From: Rhodobacteraceae bacterium Alg238-R152
GTDB lineage: Bacteria > Pseudomonadota > Alphaproteobacteria > Rhodobacterales > Rhodobacteraceae
NCBI GenBank assembly: GCA_900537125.1
Contig: UNRJ01000003.1
Location: forward strand, 372,001 to 436,000
DNA: 64,000 nt
Reading direction: 5' to 3'
Positions 1 to 8,771 of the stretch are shown here, one piece after another. The first letter of the stretch is position 1, and every line of letters begins with the position of its first letter. The notes beneath the pieces are model-generated. The model was given only the letters and a program-made list of their open reading frames with translations. It was not told where the DNA came from and did not search any database. The translations under genes were made by a program, and so were the position numbers.

Positions 1-552
1 GTTGGCGGCGTAGGCGGCGCGTCGCATGTCCATGGTGAAGTATCCGCCGCAAGACAGTAGGCCGATTTCGGGGCTGTGAAGGTCGTTGAAGACTTCCATG
101 TCTGCCATCACATCCGTGTCACCGCTGACATAGATGGTTTTGCCTTCGCCTGAGATCATAAAGCCCGTTTCGGTCCCGATGTATCGCCGCTGTTCATTGT
201 GGGTCAAAGAGGATGAATGGGTCGCATTGACCAGCGTAACGGCGACATTTCCTAGGTGAATGGTGCCGCCTTTGCCAAACCCAATTCCGGTGAGCCCATG
301 AGATTTTTCCATCCACTCGGCCAGTTCATAGACACCAGCCACCGGCGCGCCTGTGGCAGAGGCTATGGCGGGAATGTCTTCGATGTGGTCCGAGTGGCCA
401 TGCGTCAAAAGGATTGCGGTAGCTCCTTGAATGGCGCGCTCACGCTCTGCATCTGGAAACGACGGGTTGTTTGCGAGCCAAGGGTCGATCAACAACACTT
501 GGTCTTCGATTTCGAGGCGAAACCCTGAGTGGCCGAGCCAGATAATCTTCAT
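1..552 (-). CDS. UPF0173-type metal-dependent hydrolase (MBL fold), 3' end cut by the window edge
   Basis: The gene reads leftwards from an ATG at 552 and runs off the window, so only about the N-terminal 184 residues are visible. It opens MKIIWLGHSGFRLE and carries the metallo-beta-lactamase signature THGHSDHIED near residue 60. Further on it shows the GDTDV strand typical of the fold. The family is annotated as UPF0173 metal-dependent hydrolase: zinc-binding, probably cytoplasmic, substrate unknown. It is divergent from gatC across a 190-bp gap. Family membership is clear; function is not. Confidence 0.85.
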   Translation of the reverse strand, partial: MKIIWLGHSGFRLEIEDQVLLIDPWLANNPSFPDAERERAIQGATAILLTHGHSDHIEDIPAIASATGAPVAGVYELAEWMEKSHGLTGIGFGKGGTIHLGNVAVTLVNATHSSSLTHNEQRRYIGTETGFMISGEGKTIYVSGDTDVMADMEVFNDLHSPEIGLLSCGGYFTMDMRRAAYAAN

Positions 553-598
553 GATCGATCTCCTATTGCAATGGACGTGATCCTAAAGAGACGGTCAG

Positions 599-618
599 GT
601 TTGGTAAATGCACCAAAC
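599..618. promoter_or_regulatory. Inverted repeat in the gatC / MBL divergent gap
   Basis: GTTTGGT and ACCAAAC form perfect 7-bp arms around a 6-nt centre, followed at 639-650 by a second small hairpin (CGGC-AAAA-GCCG). The position between two divergent genes suits either an operator or leader structure for gatC. Nothing in the sequence identifies a binding protein. Confidence 0.3.
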
Positions 619-741
619 GAACCAACCTTTTTGATAGGCGGCAAAAGCCGTTGGGGCTGGAAAGCACGTCGCGTGGCTTGCACCATATTCCCGTGCGCGC
701 TAAAGGCTGAGGGCACGTCCGCAACGAGAGAGTCTTGCCCC

Positions 742-1029
742 ATGTCGATTGACGAAAGCACCGCCGCCAAAGTGGCCAAACTGGCCCGTATCAAGGTTGA
801 AGAAGAGGCCCTGCCTGCGCTGGCGCAGGAATTCAACGCTGTGCTGGGGTTCATTGAGCAACTGAATGAAGTTGATGTTGAAGGTGTTGAGCCAATGGTG
901 TCTGTGACTCCGATGCGTCTGAAACGTCGTGTGGACGTGGTGACCGATGGTGACCAGCAGGACAAAATTCTGAGCAACGCGCCAGATGCGCGCGAAGGCT
1001 TCTTTGCCGTTCCCAAAGTGGTGGAGTGA
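742..1029 (+). CDS. gatC: Asp-tRNA(Asn)/Glu-tRNA(Gln) amidotransferase subunit C
   Basis: A 95-residue protein starting MSIDESTAAKVAKLARI, the usual GatC opening, with the conserved ARI helix and the VEPMVSVTPM segment. GatC bridges GatA and GatB in the heterotrimer that transamidates mischarged Glu-tRNA(Gln) and Asp-tRNA(Asn). The reading frame is open further upstream, but the start at 742 matches the family length. gatA follows after 62 nt in the same direction; gatB is not in this window, as is common in this order. Confidence 0.95.
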   Translation: MSIDESTAAKVAKLARIKVEEEALPALAQEFNAVLGFIEQLNEVDVEGVEPMVSVTPMRLKRRVDVVTDGDQQDKILSNAPDAREGFFAVPKVVE

Positions 1030-1091
1030 TCCGGCCCGTTTGCCGTTGATCCCCTGACAATAGATTTTGCCCCACATAGAGAGGCGCCGAT

Positions 1092-2579
1092 ATGACCGAT
1101 CTGACCAAACTCACTCTGGCCGAAGCCCGTGATAAGCTGCGCGCCGGTGATGTGACTTCCGTTGAACTGACCGAAACCTTTCTGAAGGCGATTGATGAGG
1201 CCGACGCGCTGAACGCTTTTGTGCACAAGACGCCTGAGATTGCGCTGGAACGTGCCAAAGCAGCAGATGCGCGGATTGCGCAAGGTGACGCGCCGGACAT
1301 GTGTGGCTTGCCAATTGGCATCAAAGATTTGTTCTGCACCAAGGGTGTCCCGAGCCAAGCTGCCAGTGCTATTCTGGAGGGCTTTAAGCCGGAGTATGAG
1401 AGCACGATTTCTCAGAAACTGGAGGACTCGGGTGCAGTAATGCTTGGCAAGCTCAACATGGATGAGTTTGCGATGGGCTCCTCCAACGAGACCTCTGTCT
1501 ATGGCAATGCTATCAACCCGTGGCGCCGGGGCAATGACGATGCGGCGCTGACACCAGGTGGGTCTTCTGGTGGATCTGCCTCGGCAGTGGCAGCGGATCT
1601 GTGCCTTGCGGCAACTGGTACCGATACTGGTGGTTCGATCCGTCAGCCCGCAGCATTCACTGGCATCACCGGCATCAAGCCGACCTATGGCCGGTGTTCG
1701 CGTTGGGGCGTTGTGGCTTTTGCCTCTTCACTGGATCAGGCAGGCCCAATGACCAAAAACGTGCGCGACGCAGCGATCATGCTGGAAGCGATGTGTGGTC
1801 ACGACGAAAAAGACAGCACCAGCGTTGATCTGCCAGTGCCAAACTTTGAGGCCATGCTGACCGGCGACATTCGCGGTAAGAAGATTGGTATCCCAAAAGA
1901 GTACCGTATGGACGGTATGCCTGCAGAGATCGAGAAGCTCTGGGCAGAGGGCACCGAGATGCTGAAAGCGGCCGGGGCGGAGATTGTTGATATCTCCCTG
2001 CCACACACCAAATACGCGCTGCCAGCTTACTATGTGATTGCACCTGCGGAGGCGTCTTCGAACCTCGCGCGGTATGACGGTGTGCGTTACGGACACCGTG
2101 CGACTTTGGCAGCAGGTGACGGCATCACTGAGATGTATGAAAAGACCCGTGCTGAGGGCTTTGGTCACGAGGTGCAGCGCCGTGTGATGGTGGGAACCTA
2201 TGTGCTGTCGGCCGGATTCTACGATGCCTACTACAATCGTGCGCGTCGTGTGCGGACGTTGATCAAGCAAGACTTCGAAAACGTCTTTGCCCAAGGCATT
2301 GATGCGATCCTGACGCCTGCGACACCGTCGGCGGCCTTTGGTCTAGGTGAAATGACTGATGCCGACCCGATCCAAATGTACTTGAACGACGTCTTCACCG
2401 TGACTGTAAACCTTGCTGGCCTGCCAGGTATTTCGGTACCAACGGGTGTGGATACGCAGGGTCTGCCACTTGGTCTGCAGCTGATTGGCCGTCCTTGGGA
2501 AGAGGGTGATTTGCTGAACACCGCCTACGCTTTGGAACAAGCTGCAGGTTTTGTGGCCAAACCCGGCAAATGGTGGTAA
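1092..2579 (+). CDS. gatA: Asp-tRNA(Asn)/Glu-tRNA(Gln) amidotransferase subunit A
   Basis: A 495-residue amidase-signature protein that releases ammonia from glutamine for tRNA-dependent transamidation. The Ser-cisSer-Lys triad is visible: Lys near 78 (GIKDLF), cis-Ser near 158 in GGSSGGSA, and the nucleophilic Ser near 182 in [12 protein letters not shown]. Length and both ends match GatA. It sits 62 nt behind gatC and is probably cotranscribed with it. Confidence 0.97.
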   Translation: MTDLTKLTLAEARDKLRAGDVTSVELTETFLKAIDEADALNAFVHKTPEIALERAKAADARIAQGDAPDMCGLPIGIKDLFCTKGVPSQAASAILEGFKPEYESTISQKLEDSGAVMLGKLNMDEFAMGSSNETSVYGNAINPWRRGNDDAALTPGGSSGGSASAVAADLCLAATGTDTGGSIRQPAAFTGITGIKPTYGRCSRWGVVAFASSLDQAGPMTKNVRDAAIMLEAMCGHDEKDSTSVDLPVPNFEAMLTGDIRGKKIGIPKEYRMDGMPAEIEKLWAEGTEMLKAAGAEIVDISLPHTKYALPAYYVIAPAEASSNLARYDGVRYGHRATLAAGDGITEMYEKTRAEGFGHEVQRRVMVGTYVLSAGFYDAYYNRARRVRTLIKQDFENVFAQGIDAILTPATPSAAFGLGEMTDADPIQMYLNDVFTVTVNLAGLPGISVPTGVDTQGLPLGLQLIGRPWEEGDLLNTAYALEQAAGFVAKPGKWW

Positions 2580-2614
2580 AGCTGCTGTAAAACTAAGAGC
2601 AGTTAAGGCAGATC

Positions 2615-3439
2615 ATGAAACGTAGCATTGGGGCCATTTGTGCGCTGGTAGCGCTTAGCGCGTGCCAGCCGCCCGTACCGGACAGCGCCGCGGGCGTATT
2701 TTATGATGAGGTAACGGGGGAGCATCGAAATACCGCGTTGCCTCCGGCAAACGCCGTGTCGCAGGAAACCATACCGGACGCGCCGCAAGTGGCGACGATC
2801 CAACCTGCGGCCCCTGTGCAAACAGCGGCCGCCGCGCCACTGACCACCACAACAACTGCAATACCCCAGCCCGTCTCCGCAGCGCCGAGCACGGTGCCGT
2901 CTGCTGGCTCCGTGCCACCAACAAACAGTGACGCAGCCAACATTGCCAGTGAAACCACAGCTGCACTGGCCGCGGCATCAGTAAATTCTGGTGTGCAGCC
3001 GCTGGACGCAAGTCCAAGCAACCCTGCGCCGCAGGTGTTTTCCAACCCGGGCATTTCGGACGAGAATGACTTTGCTGCTGTAGATGGCCGTCGGTCGATT
3101 GAAGCGGATGCAGCAAGGCGCGCGCAAAACAAAGCCAACTATACGGTGATTCAGCCAACTGCGGTTCCCGTGCGCACGGGAGACGTTGGGCCAAATATCG
3201 TGGCGTACGCGTTGGAAACCAAACACCCACGTGGGACCAAGATGTACAGCCGTCTGAAAATTGGCGGTGCGTCACGTTATGACAAGGCATGCGCCAAATT
3301 TTCCAGCGACGAAGCCGCGCAGCGGGCGTTTCTGGAAAAAGGTGGGCCAAAGAAAGATCGACTTGGTGTGGATCCGGATGGCGACGGCTATGCCTGCAAA
3401 TGGGATCCCAGCCCGTTCCGTGTGGCGGCTGGCAACTAA
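2615..3439 (+). CDS. Lipoprotein with C-terminal Excalibur calcium-binding domain
   Basis: A 274-residue exported protein. The N-terminus MKRSIGAICALVALSAC is a lipoprotein signal with an LSAC lipobox, so Cys17 should be lipidated. Residues about 30-150 are a low-complexity Ala/Thr/Pro/Ser linker. The C-terminus carries an Excalibur motif (DPDGDGYACKWDPSPF), a minimal DxDxDG calcium site with paired Cys. It is only 3 nt upstream of a cell-wall amidase, which suggests an envelope or peptidoglycan role. No enzymatic activity is evident. Confidence 0.85.
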   Translation: MKRSIGAICALVALSACQPPVPDSAAGVFYDEVTGEHRNTALPPANAVSQETIPDAPQVATIQPAAPVQTAAAAPLTTTTTAIPQPVSAAPSTVPSAGSVPPTNSDAANIASETTAALAAASVNSGVQPLDASPSNPAPQVFSNPGISDENDFAAVDGRRSIEADAARRAQNKANYTVIQPTAVPVRTGDVGPNIVAYALETKHPRGTKMYSRLKIGGASRYDKACAKFSSDEAAQRAFLEKGGPKKDRLGVDPDGDGYACKWDPSPFRVAAGN

Positions 3440-3442
3440 TCG

Positions 3443-4108
3443 ATGCCCCCAAAATTGGACATTTTGCATCAGCCCTCGCCGAACTTTGGCGAGCGGCGGG
3501 ATGGCCAGCGGCCTGAGCTGATTGTGATCCACTACACTGCTATGGAAAGTGCGCAGGCAGCAATAGATTGGCTGTGCAATCCTGAGGCGGAAGTGTCGGC
3601 GCACTACGTGATCGCGCCGGACGGGCAGGTGACCCAGCTTGTGGCGGAAGAGATGCGGGCCTGGCACGGGGGTGTTGGCAGCTGGCAAGGGTTCGACGAT
3701 GTGAACTCGCGCAGCATTGGCATTGAGTTGTCCAACAAGGGCGATCATCCGTTTTCGGCCAAGCAAATGGAGGCTCTGGAGGGGTTACTCAGAGGCATCA
3801 AGACGCGCTGGGACATTGGCCCAGACGGTGTGATTGGTCATTCTGACATGTCTCCGGGCCGCAAAATTGATCCCGGCCCAAGGTTCGACTGGCTGCGGCT
3901 GGCGCGTCAGGGGCTGGCGGTTTGGCCGGATCACGAGGCGGCGCAGGCGGATTGGGAGATCTGCGCGGCCAGATTTGGCTATGATCTTAAGAACCCCAAT
4001 TGTTTTGCTGCGTTTCGGGCGCGCTTCCGGCCTTGGGCTGAGGGGCCTTGTGACGCTGAGGACGCGCGTATCGCGGCGCGGTTGGTTCAAGCTTCACGCA
4101 GAGATTGA
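3443..4108 (+). CDS. N-acetylmuramoyl-L-alanine amidase (Amidase_2, AmiD-like)
   Basis: A 221-residue zinc amidase of the T7-lysozyme/AmpD/AmiD type that cuts the lactyl-amide bond between MurNAc and the stem peptide. Zinc ligands are recognisable in VIHYTAM near residue 30, in WHGG near 75, and in the GHSDMSPGRKIDPGP segment near 133. There is no obvious signal peptide, so a recycling (cytoplasmic) or non-classically exported role is possible. Its stop codon lies inside the -35 element of the downstream RNase P RNA promoter. Confidence 0.88.
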   Translation: MPPKLDILHQPSPNFGERRDGQRPELIVIHYTAMESAQAAIDWLCNPEAEVSAHYVIAPDGQVTQLVAEEMRAWHGGVGSWQGFDDVNSRSIGIELSNKGDHPFSAKQMEALEGLLRGIKTRWDIGPDGVIGHSDMSPGRKIDPGPRFDWLRLARQGLAVWPDHEAAQADWEICAARFGYDLKNPNCFAAFRARFRPWAEGPCDAEDARIAARLVQASRRD

Positions 4109-4133
4109 CGCCATAGCGCCAAAGCCCTATTGC
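4105..4133 (+). promoter_or_regulatory. Sigma-70 promoter of rnpB
   Basis: TTGACG at 4105-4110, a 17-nt spacer, and TATTGC at 4128-4133. Transcription would begin about 6-7 nt later, which is exactly the first base of helix P1 of the RNase P RNA (4139). The -35 box overlaps the stop codon of the amidase gene. Confidence 0.7.
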
Positions 4134-4138
4134 GGGGG

Positions 4139-4516
4139 CGCGCAGAGAGCTGGATGGCCGTGGGGGCGTAAGCCCGCGAGGAAAGTCCGGACTCCACAAG
4201 GCAACGGTGCCGGGTAACGCCCGGCCGGGGAAACCCGAGGGAAAGCGCCACAGAGAACAGACCGCTCTCGCTTGCGGGAGTAAGGGTGAAACGGTGGGGT
4301 AAGAGCCCACCGCGCGGCTGGCAACAGCGGCGGCACGGCAAGCCCCACCGGGAGCAATGCCAAATAGGGACCGCGTGTGCGCAAGCACAGGAGCGCTTTG
4401 CTCCGAGCAGGTCCGGGTTGGCAGCTTGAGGTGTCTGGTAACAGGCACCCTAGATGAATGGTCATTGAACCGGCTTCGGCCGGGGAACAGAATCCGGCTT
4501 ATAGGTTCTCTGCGCG
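4139..4516 (+). ncRNA. rnpB: RNase P RNA (bacterial class A)
   Basis: The catalytic RNA that matures tRNA 5' ends. Signature segments are present in order: GAGGAAAGTCCGGACTCC at about 4178-4195, the AGATGAATGGTCATTGA region at about 4452-4468, and ACAGAATCCGGCTTAT at about 4487-4502. The ends are set by the P1 helix, where 4139-4148 pairs with 4507-4516 over 10 bp. The length of about 378 nt is normal for alphaproteobacteria. Confidence 0.96.
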
Positions 4517-4588
4517 TCACCTTCCCATTTTGCACAAGACAAACAGGGGTTTGCGGCCATAGGGTGTCCACAAACAAATGAGGCCGCC

Positions 4589-5263
4589 ATGAGTATTGTC
4601 GAAGAAATTGCCCTGCGTCAGAGCATTCGCTTGGGATTGCTTGTGGTCGGGCTGTTGGCGGCAGTAATTTATGCGGTGGCCTTCTGTCATCGCCCACCAA
4701 GCATTTGGAAGACGGTGATAAAGACCATCCCAATGCCGGCCTTTGCGGCGGCCGTGGCGGTGAGCTTTGGGTCTTGGGCGGTGGTGGTGGCACTGTTGCT
4801 GTCGGCGGTTGGAGATCTGGCGTTGTCGCGGGATGGCGAGAAAGCGTTTCTGGTTGGCTTGGTTTCTTTCGCGGCGGCGCATGTGGCCTATGTTTTTTAC
4901 TTCTGGGACATTGGCGCCGGACCGCTTGCTATGCCTGCAGTGTTGGGCGCACTGGTGCTGTTTGCTCTATCGACAGAGCGTTGGTTAAGCCCTTTTGCAG
5001 GAGATCTGCGTTGGCCTGTTAGAGCTTATGTGGTGATCATTTGTGCCATGGGGGCATCGGCGTTTGGGCTGGTGGATCGTGCGCTGGCGGTGGCTGGTGC
5101 CGTGGCCTTTATGGCGTCCGATACGCTGTTGGCGATTCAGTTGTTCCGTATGAAACCGGATGCGGCCCTGCAACGCATGGTGTCGGTTGCCCTATGGGTG
5201 CTTTATGCGGGCGGACAGTTTTTGATTGTGGCAGGCGTGGGGTGGGCGACCCCGCTCTTTTAA
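4589..5263 (+). CDS. YhhN family membrane protein (lysoplasmalogenase-like)
   Basis: A 224-residue polytopic inner-membrane protein with about eight hydrophobic segments. The YhhN/TMEM86 hallmark SAVGDLALSR is visible near residue 74. Characterised relatives hydrolyse the vinyl-ether bond of lysoplasmalogens, but most bacterial members are untested and plasmalogens are unusual in aerobic alphaproteobacteria, so the substrate is open. It lies between rnpB and ftsY, all on the plus strand, with a TGAGG ribosome-binding site. Confidence 0.82.
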   Translation: MSIVEEIALRQSIRLGLLVVGLLAAVIYAVAFCHRPPSIWKTVIKTIPMPAFAAAVAVSFGSWAVVVALLLSAVGDLALSRDGEKAFLVGLVSFAAAHVAYVFYFWDIGAGPLAMPAVLGALVLFALSTERWLSPFAGDLRWPVRAYVVIICAMGASAFGLVDRALAVAGAVAFMASDTLLAIQLFRMKPDAALQRMVSVALWVLYAGGQFLIVAGVGWATPLF

Positions 5264-5311
5264 ATCCCGCAAAATCAGACTAACTGGAAGCAAGCAGTTC
5301 CGGAGACCACC

Positions 5312-6403
5312 ATGGCGTTTTTCTCAAAGCTCAAAGACAAGCTGTTCAAATCGTCGTCCAAGTTGGACGAGGGGCTTGAGGCGATTGTCGAAGATGGCGG
5401 CGAAGAGACCGCAGAGGTTACCTCTGTTGAGGCATCTACTGAGCAGACTGCGCCTGTCGCTGTGGAGGCGGGGCCTGCGTCGGTCGTGGAAGACAAAGCG
5501 CCTGTTGAGGAGCCCAAGTCTGGCATCCTTGCGCGCCTGACTGGGCAAAGCCAGAGCGGTCCGGTGGTAAAACGTGTGCTGGACGACGACATGCTGGAGC
5601 AGTTGGAAGAGCTGCTGATTGCTTCGGATATGGGCGTGGACACCGCGCTGCGTGTGACAGCGAATGTCGCGGAGGGTCGCTTGGGGCGGCGCGTCTCCAC
5701 GCAAGAGATCAAGGATATTCTGGCCACTGAAGTGGCCCGCATCATGGAGACCGTGGCGCGTCCAATGCCGCTTTACCCGTCCAAGCCACAGGTTGTGCTG
5801 GTTGTGGGCGTTAATGGTTCCGGTAAAACCACCACCATTGGCAAGCTGGCCAGCCAGTTCCGGTCGGCAGGAAAATCCGTTGTGATTGCGGCTGGTGATA
5901 CATTTCGTGCGGCAGCGGTAGAACAGCTGCAAGTTTGGGGCGAGCGGGCTGGCGTGCCGGTTTTGACGGCGCCTGAAGGCTCTGATCCGGCAAGCCTGGC
6001 TTATGATGCGATGACCAAGGCCGAGGCTGAAGGTGCGGACCTGTTGATGATCGACACTGCTGGACGTTTGCAAAATCGTCAGGACTTAATGGAAGAGCTG
6101 TCCAAAATTGTGCGGGTGATCCGCAAGAAAAATCCGGATGCGCCGCACAACACTTTGTTAGTGTTGGATGCGACCACTGGGCAGAATGCGATCAGTCAAG
6201 TGGAAACTTTCCAGAAGCTGGCGAATGTGTCCGGCCTTGTGATGACCAAGCTTGATGGCACCGCGAAGGGCGGCATTCTTGTAAGTCTGGCGGACAAATT
6301 CGGCTTGCCAATCCACGCGATTGGTGTGGGGGAGCAGATTGATGATCTGCAACCGTTTGATCCCGAAGAGTTTGCTGCGGCCTTGATCGGCTTGGAGCAA
6401 TAG
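5312..6403 (+). CDS. ftsY: Signal recognition particle receptor FtsY
   Basis: A 363-residue SRP GTPase that docks ribosome-Ffh complexes at the inner membrane for co-translational insertion. Residues 1-80 form the acidic A domain; the NG domain follows. Visible motifs are the P-loop GVNGSGKTTT (about 166), the insertion-box DTFRAAAVEQL, DTAGR (about 250) and TKLDGTAKGG (about 310). Length and motif order are typical. A DMT exporter starts 31 nt downstream. Confidence 0.97.
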   Translation: MAFFSKLKDKLFKSSSKLDEGLEAIVEDGGEETAEVTSVEASTEQTAPVAVEAGPASVVEDKAPVEEPKSGILARLTGQSQSGPVVKRVLDDDMLEQLEELLIASDMGVDTALRVTANVAEGRLGRRVSTQEIKDILATEVARIMETVARPMPLYPSKPQVVLVVGVNGSGKTTTIGKLASQFRSAGKSVVIAAGDTFRAAAVEQLQVWGERAGVPVLTAPEGSDPASLAYDAMTKAEAEGADLLMIDTAGRLQNRQDLMEELSKIVRVIRKKNPDAPHNTLLVLDATTGQNAISQVETFQKLANVSGLVMTKLDGTAKGGILVSLADKFGLPIHAIGVGEQIDDLQPFDPEEFAAALIGLEQ

Positions 6404-6434
6404 TGAGCTTGAACCGCTCTCTTGAGGCCATAAC

Positions 6435-7340
6435 ATGAGCGCGTGGCTGGTGTCATTGGAGGGCACAGCCTCTGGTCAACAACTGGCCCTTACACTGGCC
6501 TTGCTTGCCGCTTTCTTACATGCGGTGTTTGGCGCGCTTCAAAAAGGACGGCATGATCCCTGGCTGACGCGTGGCGCGATCGACTTCAGCTATGCTGCCA
6601 TGGCGGCGCCGTTTGCGTTGTTTGTGGTGCCGTGGCCCGAGCCCCATATGTGGCTGATTTTCCTGGGCGCCTTTGTCATTCATACAGCCTATAAACTCTT
6701 GCAAAGCTGGGCCTACACCAAAGGCGCGTTCACCGTTGTCTATCCTGTGGTACGCGGGGTTGGACCGTTTTTTACGGTCATTGGCGCCTATCTGATTTTT
6801 GGAGAAACCTTCAGCGGGTTGCAGTGGTTTGGCGTGGCGGTGTTGATGGCGGGTATTCTTGGACTGGCCGTCTACAACATGGTGTTCATGACCGATGGGC
6901 GTGACACCTTGGTGGCTGCGATGGTGATTGCGGTGTTCACTGGCTTTTTTGTCGCGCTCTACACCACCTATGATGCTTACGGCATTCGCGCGACAGCGGA
7001 CCCGTTTACTTTCCTCGCGTGGTTTTTCCTAATCGACGGGCTGGTTTTCCCGGTTTTAGCAGCACTGCGGTATCGCGCGATTGTGACACCGCCAACGCTC
7101 GGTCCGTTGATGGTTCGCGGGTTTGTTGGAGGTTTGGTTGCTTTTGCGAGCTTTGGCTCGGTGATGTTGGCAACACGGTTAGACAATGTTGGCGAGGCGG
7201 CAGTGTTGCGGGAAACCTCGCCGGTGTTTGCCGCACTGATTGGCTGGCTGGTGCTAAAAGAGACCGTTGGGCCGCGCAGGATTGCCTTGATGGCATTGAT
7301 TGCGCTGGGCGCTGTGATAGTGGAAGTGGGCAGGCAATAG
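6435..7340 (+). CDS. DMT-superfamily transporter (EamA domains)
   Basis: A 301-residue protein with ten predicted hydrophobic helices in two EamA repeats, the drug/metabolite transporter architecture. It probably exports small metabolites across the inner membrane; the substrate cannot be read from the sequence. The second half ends in the typical ALIGWLVLKETVGPRRIALMALI helix pair. It stops 6 nt before yciB, so cotranscription is likely. Confidence 0.85.
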   Translation: MSAWLVSLEGTASGQQLALTLALLAAFLHAVFGALQKGRHDPWLTRGAIDFSYAAMAAPFALFVVPWPEPHMWLIFLGAFVIHTAYKLLQSWAYTKGAFTVVYPVVRGVGPFFTVIGAYLIFGETFSGLQWFGVAVLMAGILGLAVYNMVFMTDGRDTLVAAMVIAVFTGFFVALYTTYDAYGIRATADPFTFLAWFFLIDGLVFPVLAALRYRAIVTPPTLGPLMVRGFVGGLVAFASFGSVMLATRLDNVGEAAVLRETSPVFAALIGWLVLKETVGPRRIALMALIALGAVIVEVGRQ

Positions 7341-7346
7341 GAACGC

Positions 7347-7979
7347 ATGATGGCTGACAAGACTTCTGAGAAAAAGATCAATCCGATGCTGAAGATGGGG
7401 TTGGAATTAGGCCCAATTGTGGTGTTTTTCATCGCCTACCTCCGGCTGCGAGAGAAAACCATTGAAATTGGCGGCACGGCTTATGACGGGTTCATTGTTG
7501 CCACCGCCGGGTTTATCCCGCTTCTGATTCTGACCACGCTGATCTTGTGGAAGTTGACGGGCAAGCTATCCAAAATGCAGGTGGCCACTTTGGTGTTGGT
7601 GATCGTTTTTGGCGGATTGTCGGTGTGGCTCAATGACGAGCGGTTTTTCAAGATGAAGCCCACCATGATTTATCTGTTGTTTGGCGGCGCGCTTGGCGTG
7701 GGCTTGCTGCGTGGGCAAAGCTATTTGAAGATAGTCATGGAAGAGATGATGCCTTTGAAAGAAGAGGGATGGCTGCTTTTGACCAAGCGGTTGACAGCGT
7801 TTTTCATCGGGCTTGCGGTGCTCAACGAAGTCATTTGGCGCACGCAGAGCACGGACACCTGGGTGTATTTTAAAACCTTTGGGCTGACCGCTGCTGTGTT
7901 TGTTTTCTTTATGACGCAAGGCAAAATCTTTCAGGATTATGCCTTGGACGAAGAGACAGAAGAGACACAAGAGAGTTAG
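7347..7979 (+). CDS. yciB: Inner-membrane septation protein YciB/IspZ
   Basis: A 210-residue membrane protein with the family's opening LKMGLELGPIVVFFIAY and the conserved segment FFIGLAVLNEVIWRTQSTDTWVYFKTFG. Homologues (YciB, IspZ, IspA) act in envelope integrity and septation. Two adjacent ATGs (7347 and 7350) are possible starts behind AGGAA; the first is used here. Downstream is a convergent GST gene. Confidence 0.93.
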   Translation: MMADKTSEKKINPMLKMGLELGPIVVFFIAYLRLREKTIEIGGTAYDGFIVATAGFIPLLILTTLILWKLTGKLSKMQVATLVLVIVFGGLSVWLNDERFFKMKPTMIYLLFGGALGVGLLRGQSYLKIVMEEMMPLKEEGWLLLTKRLTAFFIGLAVLNEVIWRTQSTDTWVYFKTFGLTAAVFVFFMTQGKIFQDYALDEETEETQES

Positions 7980-8023
7980 GTGGCTTTTGCCCGGTTCCAG
8001 AGGCGGCGTTCCTCGGGATGCCC

Positions 8024-8734
8024 TTAAGGTGAGATTGTTTGCGTTTGGGTTTCTGCACCCATGAGGTCTTGTTGGACCCAAGTATCGGACCGATCTGCAC
8101 GTAAGTCCGCGTGCAGTGCGCGACCACGGCGCAGCGCTGGGCGGTTCCAAAGTGTTTTGAGCCAACGGGCCATGTGTGGCTTGTCATCCAAGGTTTGCTC
8201 TTGGCCTTGCCAAAGAGACGCCCAGCCCCAAGCCGCCATGTCGGCAACGGAATAGAAGCTCCCTGCGAGAAATTCGGTCTTGGCCAGGCGGCGATCAAGT
8301 ACCCCATATAGCCGTGTAGTTTCATCTCGATACCGGGCTTTGGCGTAGGCGATGTCTTCAGGCGCGTATTTCAAAAAATGATGGGTTTGCCCCGCCATCG
8401 GCCCCAATCCGCCCATTTGCCACATCAGCCATTCTTCTACGGCAATGCGGTCACGCTCCGAGGATCCCATAAACAGACCGGTTTTGCGGGCAAGATAGAG
8501 TAGGATTGCGCCGCTTTCAAAAACGGAGACAGGGTCGCCATCTGGTCCGTTTGGGTCGACAATTGCTGGCATCCGGTTATTGGGCGCGAAACGCAAGAAG
8601 TCTTCGGCAAATTGGTCACCCCTGCCGATGTTGATGAGGTGGCTGGAGTAAGGCAGGGCCATCTCTTCCAAGGCGATAGAAATTTTCCAGCCGTTGGGGG
8701 TGGGCCAATAATAGAGATCGATGGGCTGTGGCAT
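8024..8734 (-). CDS. Glutathione S-transferase, YghU/Ure2-like
   Basis: A 236-residue two-domain GST: a thioredoxin fold opening DLYYWPTPNGWKISIALEEM, with the glutathione-binding turn FESGAILLYLARKTG near residue 75, followed by an all-helical domain. The N-terminal pattern (TPNGWK, NRMPAIVDPNGPDG) is that of YghU-type disulfide-bond reductases rather than detoxifying GSTs. It is cytoplasmic. It converges with yciB, and an alpha/beta hydrolase lies 37 nt upstream on the same strand. Confidence 0.87.
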   Translation of the reverse strand: MPQPIDLYYWPTPNGWKISIALEEMALPYSSHLINIGRGDQFAEDFLRFAPNNRMPAIVDPNGPDGDPVSVFESGAILLYLARKTGLFMGSSERDRIAVEEWLMWQMGGLGPMAGQTHHFLKYAPEDIAYAKARYRDETTRLYGVLDRRLAKTEFLAGSFYSVADMAAWGWASLWQGQEQTLDDKPHMARWLKTLWNRPALRRGRALHADLRADRSDTWVQQDLMGAETQTQTISP

Positions 8735-8771
8735 GTCCGGTCCTCAGAATGTGACCGTTATGATGCCGGTT

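Noticed and set aside
549-1358. A long minus-strand open frame (269 codons) across gatC and the start of gatA
   Set aside because: It is antisense to two clear family members, has no recognisable domain and no ribosome-binding site; it is a codon-bias shadow.
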